This document shows, one piece after another, positions 51,540 through 58,237 of a DNA stretch of 64,000 nucleotides. The DNA is from JBQTKD01 sp963703165 (lineage in GTDB: Bacteria; Actinomycetota; Actinomycetes; Sporichthyales; Sporichthyaceae): NCBI GenBank assembly GCA_963703165.1, contig OY969798.1:3348001-3412000 (forward strand), read 5' to 3'. The translations under genes and the position numbers were made by a program. A model generated the notes under the pieces. It made no database searches. It saw only the letters and a program-made list of their open reading frames with translations, and was not told the origin of the DNA. Each line of letters begins with the position of its first letter. The first letter of the stretch is position 1.

Positions 51540-51570
51540 ACGGCCCCCGGCTTCTGCCGGGGGCCGTTTC
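51540..51570 (+). terminator. groEL terminator
   Basis: ACGGCCCCCGG-CTTCTG-CCGGGGGCCGT, perfect 11-bp GC stem, 6-base loop, followed by TTCGCG, 37 bases after the groEL stop. Confidence 0.9.
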
Positions 51571-51597
51571 GCGTTGTGGCGGGCCGCATCCTCGGGC

Positions 51598-51732
51598 GGC
51601 ACGTGGCCCCTACGTCGCGCGTAGAAGGGCGGCCGGCCGCCCGAAGACGTGCGTGGCGACGGGCGGGCGCTCATCTTCGAGTGGCGTGTGGCCCCACACC
51701 TGCGCCATAAGGGCCGCGCGACGCCCGAAGGC
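51598..51732. repeat. Diverged direct repeat pair after groEL
   Basis: Two ~48-bp segments, 51598-51646 and 51683-51732, align with ~70% identity by eye. Both have GGC-R-Y-GTGGCCCC near the start and GCCCGAAG at the end, with AAGGGC and GCCG in the middle. The first contains the self-complementary GGGCGGCCGGCCGCCC. With the terminator and palindrome copy 5 they fill the 348-bp gap 51504-51851, where no gene is supported. Confidence 0.55.
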
Positions 51733-51743
51733 CTCCCGAGGGT

Positions 51744-51807
51744 GCGTCCTCTGCCGGCGTGTGGGGCTTTCGCCGCGCGCTGATAGCCCCACACGCCGGC
51801 AGAAGAC
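51744..51807. repeat. Interspersed palindromic repeat, copy 5
   Basis: The best-preserved copy. Left arm GTCCTCTGCCGGCGTGTGGG then GC, loop TTTCGCCGCGCGCTGATA, right arm GCCCCACACGCCGGCAGAAG then AC. This is a 22-bp stem with one mismatch, located 44 bases from the stop of the convergent cyclophilin gene. Confidence 0.9.
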
Positions 51808-51851
51808 GGTGGCTTCGGGGTGGGGCGCGGTGTCCGGTGTTCTGGGTGGGG

Positions 51852-52352
51852 TCAGGCGGCGGGGACGATGCCGCAGTCGTCGATGACGATCTTGCCCTTG
51901 GTGGCGCCGTTCTGGCTGCCGAGGGCCTCGATGGCGGTGACGACGTCCATGCCCTGGACGACCTCGCCGAAGACGACGTGCTTGCCGTCGAGCCAGGCGG
52001 TGACGATGGTCGTGATGAAGAACTGCGAGCCGTTGGTGTTGCGGCCGGCGTTCGCCATGCTCAGCAGGCCCGGCTTGGTGTGCTTGAGGTCGAAGTTCTC
52101 ATCGGCGAACTTCTCGCCGTAGATGCTCTTGCCGCCGGTGCCGTTCATGCGGGTGAAGTCGCCGCCCTGCAGCATGAAGGCGGGGATCACGCGGTGGAAC
52201 GGGGAGCCCTTGTAACCGAAGCCGTTCTCGCCGGTGCAGAGCTCGCGGAAGTTCTTCGCGGTCTTGGGGACGACATCGTCGTAGAGCTTGAACTCGATCC
52301 GGCCCAAGGACGACCCGTCCACTGACACCTCGAAGTAGACGTTCTCGCTCAC
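51852..52352 (-). CDS. Peptidyl-prolyl cis-trans isomerase, eukaryote-like cyclophilin
   Basis: 166 residues from GTG 52352 (GAGGAG seven bases ahead; no signal peptide). The catalytic Arg/Phe-Gln core is in FHRVIPAFMLQGGDFTRMNG, with NGSQFFITT and WLDGKHVVFGEV. Unlike typical short bacterial PpiA/PpiB it has the full FGYKGSPFHR, TGGKSIYGEKFADENFDLKH and AGRNTNGSQFF segments of eukaryotic cyclophilin A, including the Trp that in CypA contacts cyclosporin. It catalyses proline isomerisation in the cytoplasm. Streptomyces chrysomallus has a known eukaryote-like cyclophilin, so this is unusual but not unprecedented. Confidence 0.95.
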   Translation of the reverse strand: MSENVYFEVSVDGSSLGRIEFKLYDDVVPKTAKNFRELCTGENGFGYKGSPFHRVIPAFMLQGGDFTRMNGTGGKSIYGEKFADENFDLKHTKPGLLSMANAGRNTNGSQFFITTIVTAWLDGKHVVFGEVVQGMDVVTAIEALGSQNGATKGKIVIDDCGIVPAA

Positions 52353-52441
52353 ACAAGCTCCTCTGAAGATCGGTATGGGTTGCACCCCACCCTAGGCGCG
52401 CAGCCCGAACGAGCCACGCGGGGCGGTGTCAGGATGGTCGG

Positions 52442-52630
52442 GTGCACAGTTCGCCCCGCCGAGGCCTCGGGATCGCCTGGTCGATCAGCGCCGCGGTCTC
52501 GGCAGCGGTGTGGGGAACCGTCGCCGCGGTGTACACCGAGCCGACGTCGCCGCCGTTGGTTCCGATCGAGAAGTACGTCGAGGCCACGTCCGCGGTGTTC
52601 TCACCGGAGGCCCAGCTCAACTGGGACTGA
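52442..52630 (+). CDS. Small single-helix membrane protein
   Basis: 62 residues from GTG 52442. A short basic N-terminus (HSSPRRGLG), one hydrophobic helix (IAWSISAAVSAAVWGTVAAVY) and an outside tail (PLVPIEKYVEATSAVF) ending QLNWD. This is plausible as a signal-anchored small membrane protein. No family recognised. It lies between the divergent cyclophilin and the first PhoX-like gene. Confidence 0.5.
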   Translation: MHSSPRRGLGIAWSISAAVSAAVWGTVAAVYTEPTSPPLVPIEKYVEATSAVFSPEAQLNWD

Positions 52631-52696
52631 CGCGTCGGCCAGTTCCCGTGCAACCGTCGTTTCAGGTTCACCGCCGGGTCATCCGGCTCGATCACT

Positions 52697-54265
52697 GTGC
52701 CGAGTGTGACGAATCAGGATTACTTGAGCCCGGAGATCCCGGCCGCGACCCGTCGCGACCTGTTGGTGACCGGGGCGGCTGTCGGGCTCGCGGTCGCGTT
52801 CTCCGGCAGTCTGCGCCCGCTCTTCGGTGGCAGTGGCAACAAGCCAGGCGTGCAACCGGTGGCAGCGACGTCGCCGCTGGACACCGTGTCGCCCACCCCC
52901 ACCCCCAGAATCACCGCGCAGGCCGTCGAGGCACCGGCGGTGCCGGTCGGCTACGGCGGCCTCGTCGCCGACCGCGGCGCGCAGCTCTCGTTGCCGGAAG
53001 GCTTCTCCTACCGCGTCCTGGCCGAGGCCGGCGTCACCGAACTGGAGAGCGGTGAGCTCACCCCCGGGTACATGGACGGCACCGGTAGCTTCCGCGCCCC
53101 GCGTGGGCGCACGGTGCTGGTCGTCAACCACGAGCAGGGCCCGGACAAGAAGGTCACCTACCCGGTGCCCGCCCTCGACGGTCTGACCTACGACTCGAGC
53201 ACGAGCGGCGGGACCACGACGCTCGTGCTCGACCCCGACGGCAACCCGGAGCGGGCGTACGTCTCGCTGGCGGGCACGGACACCAACTGCTCCGGCGGCG
53301 TGACGCCCTGGGGTACGTGGCTGTCCGGCGAGGAGACCGAGGCCAGGGCCGGCGCCAAGAACCGCACGTTCGACCACGGCTACGTCTTCGAGGTCGACCC
53401 GCTGGAGCCCGCGGCGAACCGCAACCCGCAGCCCATCAAGGCATTGGGTCGTTTCCCGCACGAGGCGGCGGTCGTCGACCCGGTCCGCGGGCACATCTAC
53501 CTGACCGAGGATGCCGAGGCGCCCAACGGCTTGATGTACCGGTGGCGCCCGCCGTTCCTCCGTCGCCGCCTCGGACCCGGTGCGCTGCGCAAGCTCGGGG
53601 CGACCGACGGGACGCTGCACGCGATGCGCGCCCACAACCAGTTCGGGCTTCCCGTGGCCGACCTGTCGGTGGCCACGACGCCCGGCACCAGTTACCGGTT
53701 GCAGTGGGTCCCGGTCCCGGATCGCGACGCCGTCGAGGTCTCGACCCGTAAGCAGTTCGGTTACGTGCACACCGACAAGAAGGGCCGGACCGAGATCGGG
53801 CACGGCCCCACGATCACCAGGTCGCACAAGCTCGAGGGCGCGTGGTGGGGCAACGGCGGGGTCTACCTCACGTCGTCCTTCGCGAAGCCGGAGGACGACC
53901 GGAGCGCCCTCGCGCACGGCGGCCAGGTGTGGTTCCTCGACCCGGTTCGCGACACCCTCACCCTGGTCCTGCACTTCGCACCGACCAAGGACGGCGGCGA
54001 CGGCATCGACTGCCCGGACGCCATCACCGTCTCCCCGTTCGGTGGGGTGCTCATCGCGCAGGACAGCCAGGGCGCGCAGCACCTTTTCGGTGCCGGGGCC
54101 GACGGGAGCACCTTCCCGGTCGCCCGCAACGAACGCCGCTTCGAGGACGGGTACTCGGAGTTCACCGGCCCGAACTTCAGCCCGGACCGCGGCACGTTGT
54201 TCGCCAACGTCCAACAACCCGGCACCGTGCTCGCGATCACCGGTCCGTGGCGCAACGCCCCTTGA
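52697..54265 (+). CDS. PhoX-like DUF839 phosphatase, paralog 1
   Basis: 522 residues from GTG 52697. The N-terminus TRRDLLVTGAAVGLAVAFSG has a twin-arginine motif followed by a hydrophobic stretch, so Tat export is likely. The body shows DUF839/PhoX features: SYRVLAEAGVTELESGELTP, VLVVNHEQGPD, SGGTTTLVLDPDG, SLAGTDTNCSGGVTPWGTWL, SGEETEA, VFEVDPLEP and HEAAVVDPVRGHIYLTEDA. PhoX enzymes are Ca/Fe-dependent alkaline phosphatases that cleave external phosphate esters. A close paralog lies 0.5 kb downstream. No Pho-box is evident. Confidence 0.86.
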   Translation: MPSVTNQDYLSPEIPAATRRDLLVTGAAVGLAVAFSGSLRPLFGGSGNKPGVQPVAATSPLDTVSPTPTPRITAQAVEAPAVPVGYGGLVADRGAQLSLPEGFSYRVLAEAGVTELESGELTPGYMDGTGSFRAPRGRTVLVVNHEQGPDKKVTYPVPALDGLTYDSSTSGGTTTLVLDPDGNPERAYVSLAGTDTNCSGGVTPWGTWLSGEETEARAGAKNRTFDHGYVFEVDPLEPAANRNPQPIKALGRFPHEAAVVDPVRGHIYLTEDAEAPNGLMYRWRPPFLRRRLGPGALRKLGATDGTLHAMRAHNQFGLPVADLSVATTPGTSYRLQWVPVPDRDAVEVSTRKQFGYVHTDKKGRTEIGHGPTITRSHKLEGAWWGNGGVYLTSSFAKPEDDRSALAHGGQVWFLDPVRDTLTLVLHFAPTKDGGDGIDCPDAITVSPFGGVLIAQDSQGAQHLFGAGADGSTFPVARNERRFEDGYSEFTGPNFSPDRGTLFANVQQPGTVLAITGPWRNAP

Positions 54266-54324
54266 ACGCCGTGCGGGACAACCGGCGCCCGCACGGTCCC
54301 AGCGTCGAACCGGCGCTCCGCCAG

Positions 54325-54359
54325 CCGTCCCCGACCCGGTCAACCCGGGTCGGGGACGG
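54325..54359 (+). terminator. Terminator after PhoX-like paralog 1
   Basis: CCGTCCCCGACCCGG and CCGGGTCGGGGACGG form a perfect 15-bp stem with a 5-base loop, 59 bases after the stop of the first PhoX-like gene. Confidence 0.85.
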
Positions 54360-54434
54360 TCGGACGTGGATGCTCAGGTGCGCATTGGCACATTCCGCCC
54401 TCACATCCCCGATGTGACGCTTATCGTGGATCGG

Positions 54435-54716
54435 GTGGCGATCCTCATAGATCCAGCGGAATGGCCCGGTCACGGGCGCATGTGGTCCCACGTCGCGAGC
54501 GACGTGTCCCTGGTCGAACTGCACGAATTCGCGGCTGCGGCGGGCATTCCGGACCGAGCCTTCGATCGCGATCACTACGACGTCCCGGCGGAGTGGTACG
54601 AGCAGATGATTGCCGCCGGCGCCCGTCCGGCGTCCTCGCGCGAGGTGGTGGTCGCGTTGCGCGCGGCCGGTCTGCGGACCCCGCGCGTGTCGCGGTTGCT
54701 GCCCCGAGCCTCCTGA
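54435..54716 (+). CDS. DUF4031 domain protein
   Basis: 93 residues from GTG 54435 (GGATCGG ahead); GTG 54417 is an alternative. AILIDPAEWPGHGRMWSHVA, LVELHEFAAAAGIPDRAFDR and DHYDVPAEWYEQMIAAGARP match the small DUF4031 family (~90 residues), which has invariant WPxHGRxWSH and FDRDHYDVP blocks. Function unknown. It sits between the two PhoX-like paralogs on the same strand but after a terminator, so it is probably transcribed on its own or with the second paralog. Confidence 0.87.
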   Translation: MAILIDPAEWPGHGRMWSHVASDVSLVELHEFAAAAGIPDRAFDRDHYDVPAEWYEQMIAAGARPASSREVVVALRAAGLRTPRVSRLLPRAS

Positions 54717-54806
54717 CCCGGTACGTCCGGACGGTCAGAGAAGGCACAGCGCCCTACCGGCGCAATGTGCCCCGATAAGTCCGTTCCGCGGCTTAGAGTC
54801 GCGATC

Positions 54807-56267
54807 ATGACCCGGCGTTCAACAGGGGGCCCCGCCGGTCCGTCCCGACGCACGCTGCTGCAGGCCGCGGCCGCAGCCGGTGTGGGGATGGTGCTGGCCG
54901 GCCCCTGGGAGAAATCTGCAGGCGCGGCAGTGGCCGCACCCCAGGCCGGCTACGGAGCCCTGGGCGTCGACCCGTTGAGTCGGCTGTCGCTGCCGGCCGG
55001 CTTCGCCTACACGGTGCTGTCCGAGGCCGGGGTGACCCGGCTGGAGAGCGGGGAGTTCTCCCCGACCCACGCCGACGGGTCGTGCAGCTTCACTGCCGAG
55101 CAGGGCCGTACCGCGCTGGTGGTGAACCACGAGATCAGCCCGGCCGGGGCGAAGTCGGCCGTGCACACCGTCCCGCACGTGCCGGGGTTCGTGTACGACC
55201 CGGGCTGCCCGGCGGGGACGACCACGATCCTGCTCAACCGCGACGGCACCCGCGAGCGGGAGTACGTCTCGCTGGCCGGCACCGACTACAACTGCGCGGG
55301 CGGGCCGTCCCCCTGGGGCACCTGGCTGTCCTGCGAGGAGAGCGAAGGCCGCGCCGGCGAGGGCGGACGGACCAAGGACCACGGGTACGTGTTCGAGGTC
55401 GACCCGCTCGACCCGGAGGCGAACCGTGACCCGCACCCGATCAAGGCGTTCGGCCGGTTCAAGCACGAGGCGTGCGCGGTCGACCCGGTGCGTAATCAGG
55501 TCTACCTGACCGAGGACGCCGAGTGGCCCAGCGGTCTGATGTACCGCTGGACCCCGCCGCCCGGGCGGACGCTCGGACGCGGTGTGCTGCGCGAACTCGG
55601 TCCCACCGAGGGCAACCTGGAGGCGATGCGCGTTCGTGGCTTCCTGGGGCTGACCGTCACCGACCTGTCGCTCGCCCCCTTCGTCGGTGCCACCTACGGG
55701 ATCGACTGGGTGTCCGTGCCCGACCGCGACGCCACGACGCTGTCGGTGCGCAGGCAGTTCCTGCACCGCACGATCCGTAAGGGCACGGAGATCAGCGGCC
55801 TCGGGCCCTCGGCCACACGCGTGCACAAGCTCGAGGGTTGCTGGTACGCCAACGGCGGGATCTTCGTCTCGTCGTCCTTCGCCAACCCGCAGGCCGACGG
55901 CAGCCCGGCGGCGCACGGCGGCCAGGTGTGGTTCCTCGACCCGACGGCGCAGACCATCACATTGGTCCTGGCGCTCCCGCCACGCAATCCGAACGGGCCC
56001 GAGGGCTTCGACGGCCCGGACAACATCACGTTGTGCCCCTACGGCGGGCTTGTCGTCGCCGAGGACGGCAAGGGTCCGCAGCATCTGTTCGGTATCACCC
56101 CGGGCGGTCAGACGTACCCGATCGCGCGCAACGAGCGGGCCCACGGGCAGGGCTACTCGGAGATGTCCGGGGTCAACTTCAGCCCTGACCGTAAGACGTT
56201 GTTCGCCAACGTCTACGAGACCGGCGTCGTGTTCGCGATCCGCGGCCCTTGGCATGAGCAGTTCTGA
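54807..56267 (+). CDS. PhoX-like DUF839 phosphatase, paralog 2
   Basis: 486 residues from ATG 54807. Twin-arginine signal SRRTLLQAAAAAGVGMVLAG. It shares the whole DUF839 body with paralog 1: AYTVLSEAGVTRLESGEFSP, TALVVNHEISPAGAK, SLAGTDYNCAGGPSPWGTWL, SCEESEGR, VFEVDPLDPEANRDPHPIKA and HEACAVDPVRNQVYLTEDAE. It has extra cysteines (CSFTAEQG, DPGCPAG, LSCEES, EACAV) absent from paralog 1, which may form disulfides after Tat export. It likely hydrolyses phosphate esters outside the cell. Confidence 0.87.
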   Translation: MTRRSTGGPAGPSRRTLLQAAAAAGVGMVLAGPWEKSAGAAVAAPQAGYGALGVDPLSRLSLPAGFAYTVLSEAGVTRLESGEFSPTHADGSCSFTAEQGRTALVVNHEISPAGAKSAVHTVPHVPGFVYDPGCPAGTTTILLNRDGTREREYVSLAGTDYNCAGGPSPWGTWLSCEESEGRAGEGGRTKDHGYVFEVDPLDPEANRDPHPIKAFGRFKHEACAVDPVRNQVYLTEDAEWPSGLMYRWTPPPGRTLGRGVLRELGPTEGNLEAMRVRGFLGLTVTDLSLAPFVGATYGIDWVSVPDRDATTLSVRRQFLHRTIRKGTEISGLGPSATRVHKLEGCWYANGGIFVSSSFANPQADGSPAAHGGQVWFLDPTAQTITLVLALPPRNPNGPEGFDGPDNITLCPYGGLVVAEDGKGPQHLFGITPGGQTYPIARNERAHGQGYSEMSGVNFSPDRKTLFANVYETGVVFAIRGPWHEQF

Positions 56268-56273
56268 TCCTGC

Positions 56274-56903
56274 TCAGCTGATCAGGCCGGCCAGTTCCGC
56301 GGAGAGGTTCGCCCGGGCGGGCGCTTCCCAGTGGGCGCGACCGTGCGGCGTGCGGTAGAGACTCGGCAGGTCGAGCAGGTCCTGCAGGACGGCGGCCCGC
56401 CCGCTGCGGAAGTCCTCGGCGGCGACGTCGGCGTACTCGGTCCGGACGGCGGCGATGTACCCGGCGTAGGCGACCGCGTCACCCGCCAGGACCGCCAGGT
56501 CGGCATCGCACAACACCTCGCCGTTGCGGTCGCCGGGAGAGGGATCGTGACGGACCGTCAGGCGGACGAGTCGGGCCACCTCGGCGATTCGTTCCGGGGT
56601 GAGCCCGAGGTCACTCAGTTCTTTCTCGGCCCGTTCGGCGCTGCGTTCCTCGTCGTCGGTGGCCCCGTCGTGGACGGCGTCGTGATACCAGGCGGCCAGG
56701 CGCACCGCGGCCGGATCGGTGGCGTGAGCGACCAGTCCTTCGACGCCGTGCAGGACGGTGAGCAGATGCGTGCGGTCGTGGTACGCGCGGTGGGGTTCCG
56801 CCCAGGAGGTCAGTAAGGCGTCCCCGACCGTGTCGACGCCCGGGGGATTCCCGATCTCGGCGGCGAGATTCGCCCATCGCCGCCGCAGCTCCGCCTCGCT
56901 CAC
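56274..56903 (-). CDS. HD-domain phosphohydrolase-like protein
   Basis: 209 residues from GTG 56903, overlapping the previous small gene by four bases (GTGA). RAYHDRTHLLTVLHGVEGLV, RLAAWYHDAVHDGATDDEE and LVRLTVRHDPSPGDRNGEVL, CDADLAVLAG supply the H...HD...D residues of an HD hydrolase. Such proteins hydrolyse nucleotides or other phosphates with bound metal. It is last in a four-gene minus-strand unit led by DUF2975 and HTH genes. Substrate unknown. Confidence 0.85.
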   Translation of the reverse strand: MSEAELRRRWANLAAEIGNPPGVDTVGDALLTSWAEPHRAYHDRTHLLTVLHGVEGLVAHATDPAAVRLAAWYHDAVHDGATDDEERSAERAEKELSDLGLTPERIAEVARLVRLTVRHDPSPGDRNGEVLCDADLAVLAGDAVAYAGYIAAVRTEYADVAAEDFRSGRAAVLQDLLDLPSLYRTPHGRAHWEAPARANLSAELAGLIS

Positions 56904-57064
56904 CGGGCGGCACCGACGTTGCGACCGGCGCGGATGCACATCGTCACGGAGCCGCCGAGAAGAAGAAGCCCGATGCCTTGCAGCCCGGGGGAGTCGTCGG
57001 CGCCACCGAGAATGATCGCGGCGATGCCGAGCAGGCCGACGACGAAGGCGAGAACGTACCTCAT
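56900..57064 (-). CDS. 54-residue membrane protein
   Basis: ATG 57064 overlaps the HTH gene stop (ATGA) and its own stop overlaps the HD gene start, so it lies in a chain of coupled genes. Two hydrophobic segments (YVLAFVVGLLGIAAIILGG and GLQGIGLLLLGGSVTMCI) give a small hairpin membrane protein with a basic tail. No family recognised. Confidence 0.75.
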   Translation of the reverse strand: MRYVLAFVVGLLGIAAIILGGADDSPGLQGIGLLLLGGSVTMCIRAGRNVGAAR

Positions 57065-57300
57065 ATCGACTCCTGCAGTTCGGGAATGTCGCTGGTCTCG
57101 TCGACGAACTCGAGCAGGTCGCCGGGCTGGCACTCCAGTACCCGGCACATCGCCTCCAGGGTGCTGAACCGGACCGCCTTGGCTCGACCGTTCTTCAGCA
57201 CGGCAACGTTGGCGGGGGTCAGGCCGATGCGGTCGGCGAACTCCCCGACGCTCATCTTGCGCTTGGCCAACTCGACGTCGATGCGGACGATGATCGCCAC
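57061..57300 (-). CDS. Small XRE-type HTH regulator (DUF2975 partner)
   Basis: 79 residues, GTG start at 57300, one base after the DUF2975 stop. MSVGEFADRIGLTPANVAVLK and FSTLEAMCRVLECQPGDLLEF are the classic YozG/Cro-type helix-turn-helix that is regularly paired with DUF2975 membrane proteins. The C-terminal acidic tail (DETSDIPELQESI) may contact the partner. A 26-bp palindrome upstream of the operon is its probable binding site. Confidence 0.92.
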   Translation of the reverse strand: MAIIVRIDVELAKRKMSVGEFADRIGLTPANVAVLKNGRAKAVRFSTLEAMCRVLECQPGDLLEFVDETSDIPELQESI

Positions 57301-57301
57301 G

Positions 57302-57817
57302 TCAGATCACGGCCTCGAGGTCGGTGCGCAGCACGGTGGCCTGCCGCAGCAGGGCGCGCATGACGACCATGAGAAGGCCGAGCACCGCGACGCCGATCTG
57401 CATCAGCAGCAGGAGCATCGGCATGCCGGGGTCGTCGGCCTTGAACCCGACGTAGAGGAACAGGCTCGCGAGCACCGCCCAGGCGGCGGCGATCGCGTAG
57501 ACGATCGCGTCGACCCAGACCAGCGACGAGGGGCTGAAGATGCGGTCCTGCTGGACCCGCGTGAGCAGCTTCCAGGTGGCGACGACGACCACCTGCGCGC
57601 AGAGGATCAGGAAGACGGAGACCGCGGTGAGCGGCCACCGCAGGTAGGCGTCCTCGGGGTTCTCCTTGGCCATGTGGCGCCACTGGCCGGGCATGGACAG
57701 GGTCTGGAACACCACCAGCACGCCGAAGAGCAGGACGAGAAAGCCGCGCAACGGTGCGACGGCCAGGCGCTCGTTGAAGCGCAGATGCTTCGAGAAGCCG
57801 ATGTGATGGGTGGACAT
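57302..57817 (-). CDS. DUF2975 membrane protein
   Basis: 171 residues from ATG 57817. Four membrane helices (VAPLRGFLVLLFGVLVVFQ, WPLTAVSVFLILCAQVVVVA, VWVDAIVYAIAAAWAVLASL and PMLLLLMQIGVAVLGLLMVV) with the conserved VQQDRIFSP cytoplasmic loop. DUF2975 plus a small HTH is a widespread two-gene module thought to pass a membrane signal to DNA, but the signal is unknown. First gene of the four-gene unit. Confidence 0.92.
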   Translation of the reverse strand: MSTHHIGFSKHLRFNERLAVAPLRGFLVLLFGVLVVFQTLSMPGQWRHMAKENPEDAYLRWPLTAVSVFLILCAQVVVVATWKLLTRVQQDRIFSPSSLVWVDAIVYAIAAAWAVLASLFLYVGFKADDPGMPMLLLLMQIGVAVLGLLMVVMRALLRQATVLRTDLEAVI

Positions 57818-57846
57818 ACATCGAGTGTCAGTGCGTACCTATCGAT

Positions 57847-57872
57847 CGTCAATCGATTCCGCTCGATTGACG
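57847..57872. promoter_or_regulatory. Palindromic operator upstream of the DUF2975/HTH operon
   Basis: CGTCAATCGA-TTCCGC-TCGATTGACG, perfect 10-bp arms, 30 bases upstream of the DUF2975 start. A nearby TATCGATCG (57840-57848) overlaps its left edge. Likely bound by the operon's own HTH protein. Confidence 0.82.
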
Positions 57873-57929
57873 GTAACGAATCGGTGGCGGGCCCCACCGT
57901 CGCCGGCGGTGACCGAGTGGTGTCTCGCG

Positions 57930-58175
57930 CTAGCCGAGCCGGTCCAGGATCTGGCGCAACAGTCCGCCGTGTTCCTCGAGGGTTTCGCCTTGAGCGCGCA
58001 GGAGATCTGTGTGGACGATCAGAATCTCGGTGTGCTCCCGCTGCACCTGGCGCACGTCCTGGACCGCGTCGTCCAGGCCGGCGAGTTCGCCGCGGACGTC
58101 CGCCATCCGCGCGCGCATGGAGCCCATCTGGCTCTCCAGCGCGTCGACTCGAGCTTCGAGTTCATCGGAGGACAT
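57930..58175 (-). CDS. Small coiled-coil protein, probably LexA-regulated
   Basis: 81 residues from ATG 58175. Nearly the whole chain is heptad-patterned helix: MSSDELEARVDALESQMGSM, ADVRGELAGLDDAVQDVRQV, HTEILIVHTDLLRAQGETLE and GGLLRQILDRLG. No signal peptide, no membrane segment and no recognised family. A perfect actinobacterial SOS box lies 43 bases upstream (58218-58233), which suggests induction by DNA damage. It lies between the DUF2975 operon and the XPB helicase. Confidence 0.8.
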   Translation of the reverse strand: MSSDELEARVDALESQMGSMRARMADVRGELAGLDDAVQDVRQVQREHTEILIVHTDLLRAQGETLEEHGGLLRQILDRLG

Positions 58176-58217
58176 GGAGCAATGGTGCCACGAGGTGCAC
58201 GGCAGTCAATGAATTCA

Positions 58218-58233
58218 TCGAACATATGTTCGA
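58218..58233 (-). promoter_or_regulatory. SOS box (LexA site)
   Basis: TCGAACATATGTTCGA is a perfect 16-bp palindrome matching the mycobacterial/actinobacterial LexA consensus TCGAAC-N4-GTTCGA. It lies four bases beyond the XPB helicase stop and 43 bases before the coiled-coil gene start. The only gene whose promoter it can overlap is the coiled-coil gene. Confidence 0.85.
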
Positions 58234-58237
58234 CAAT

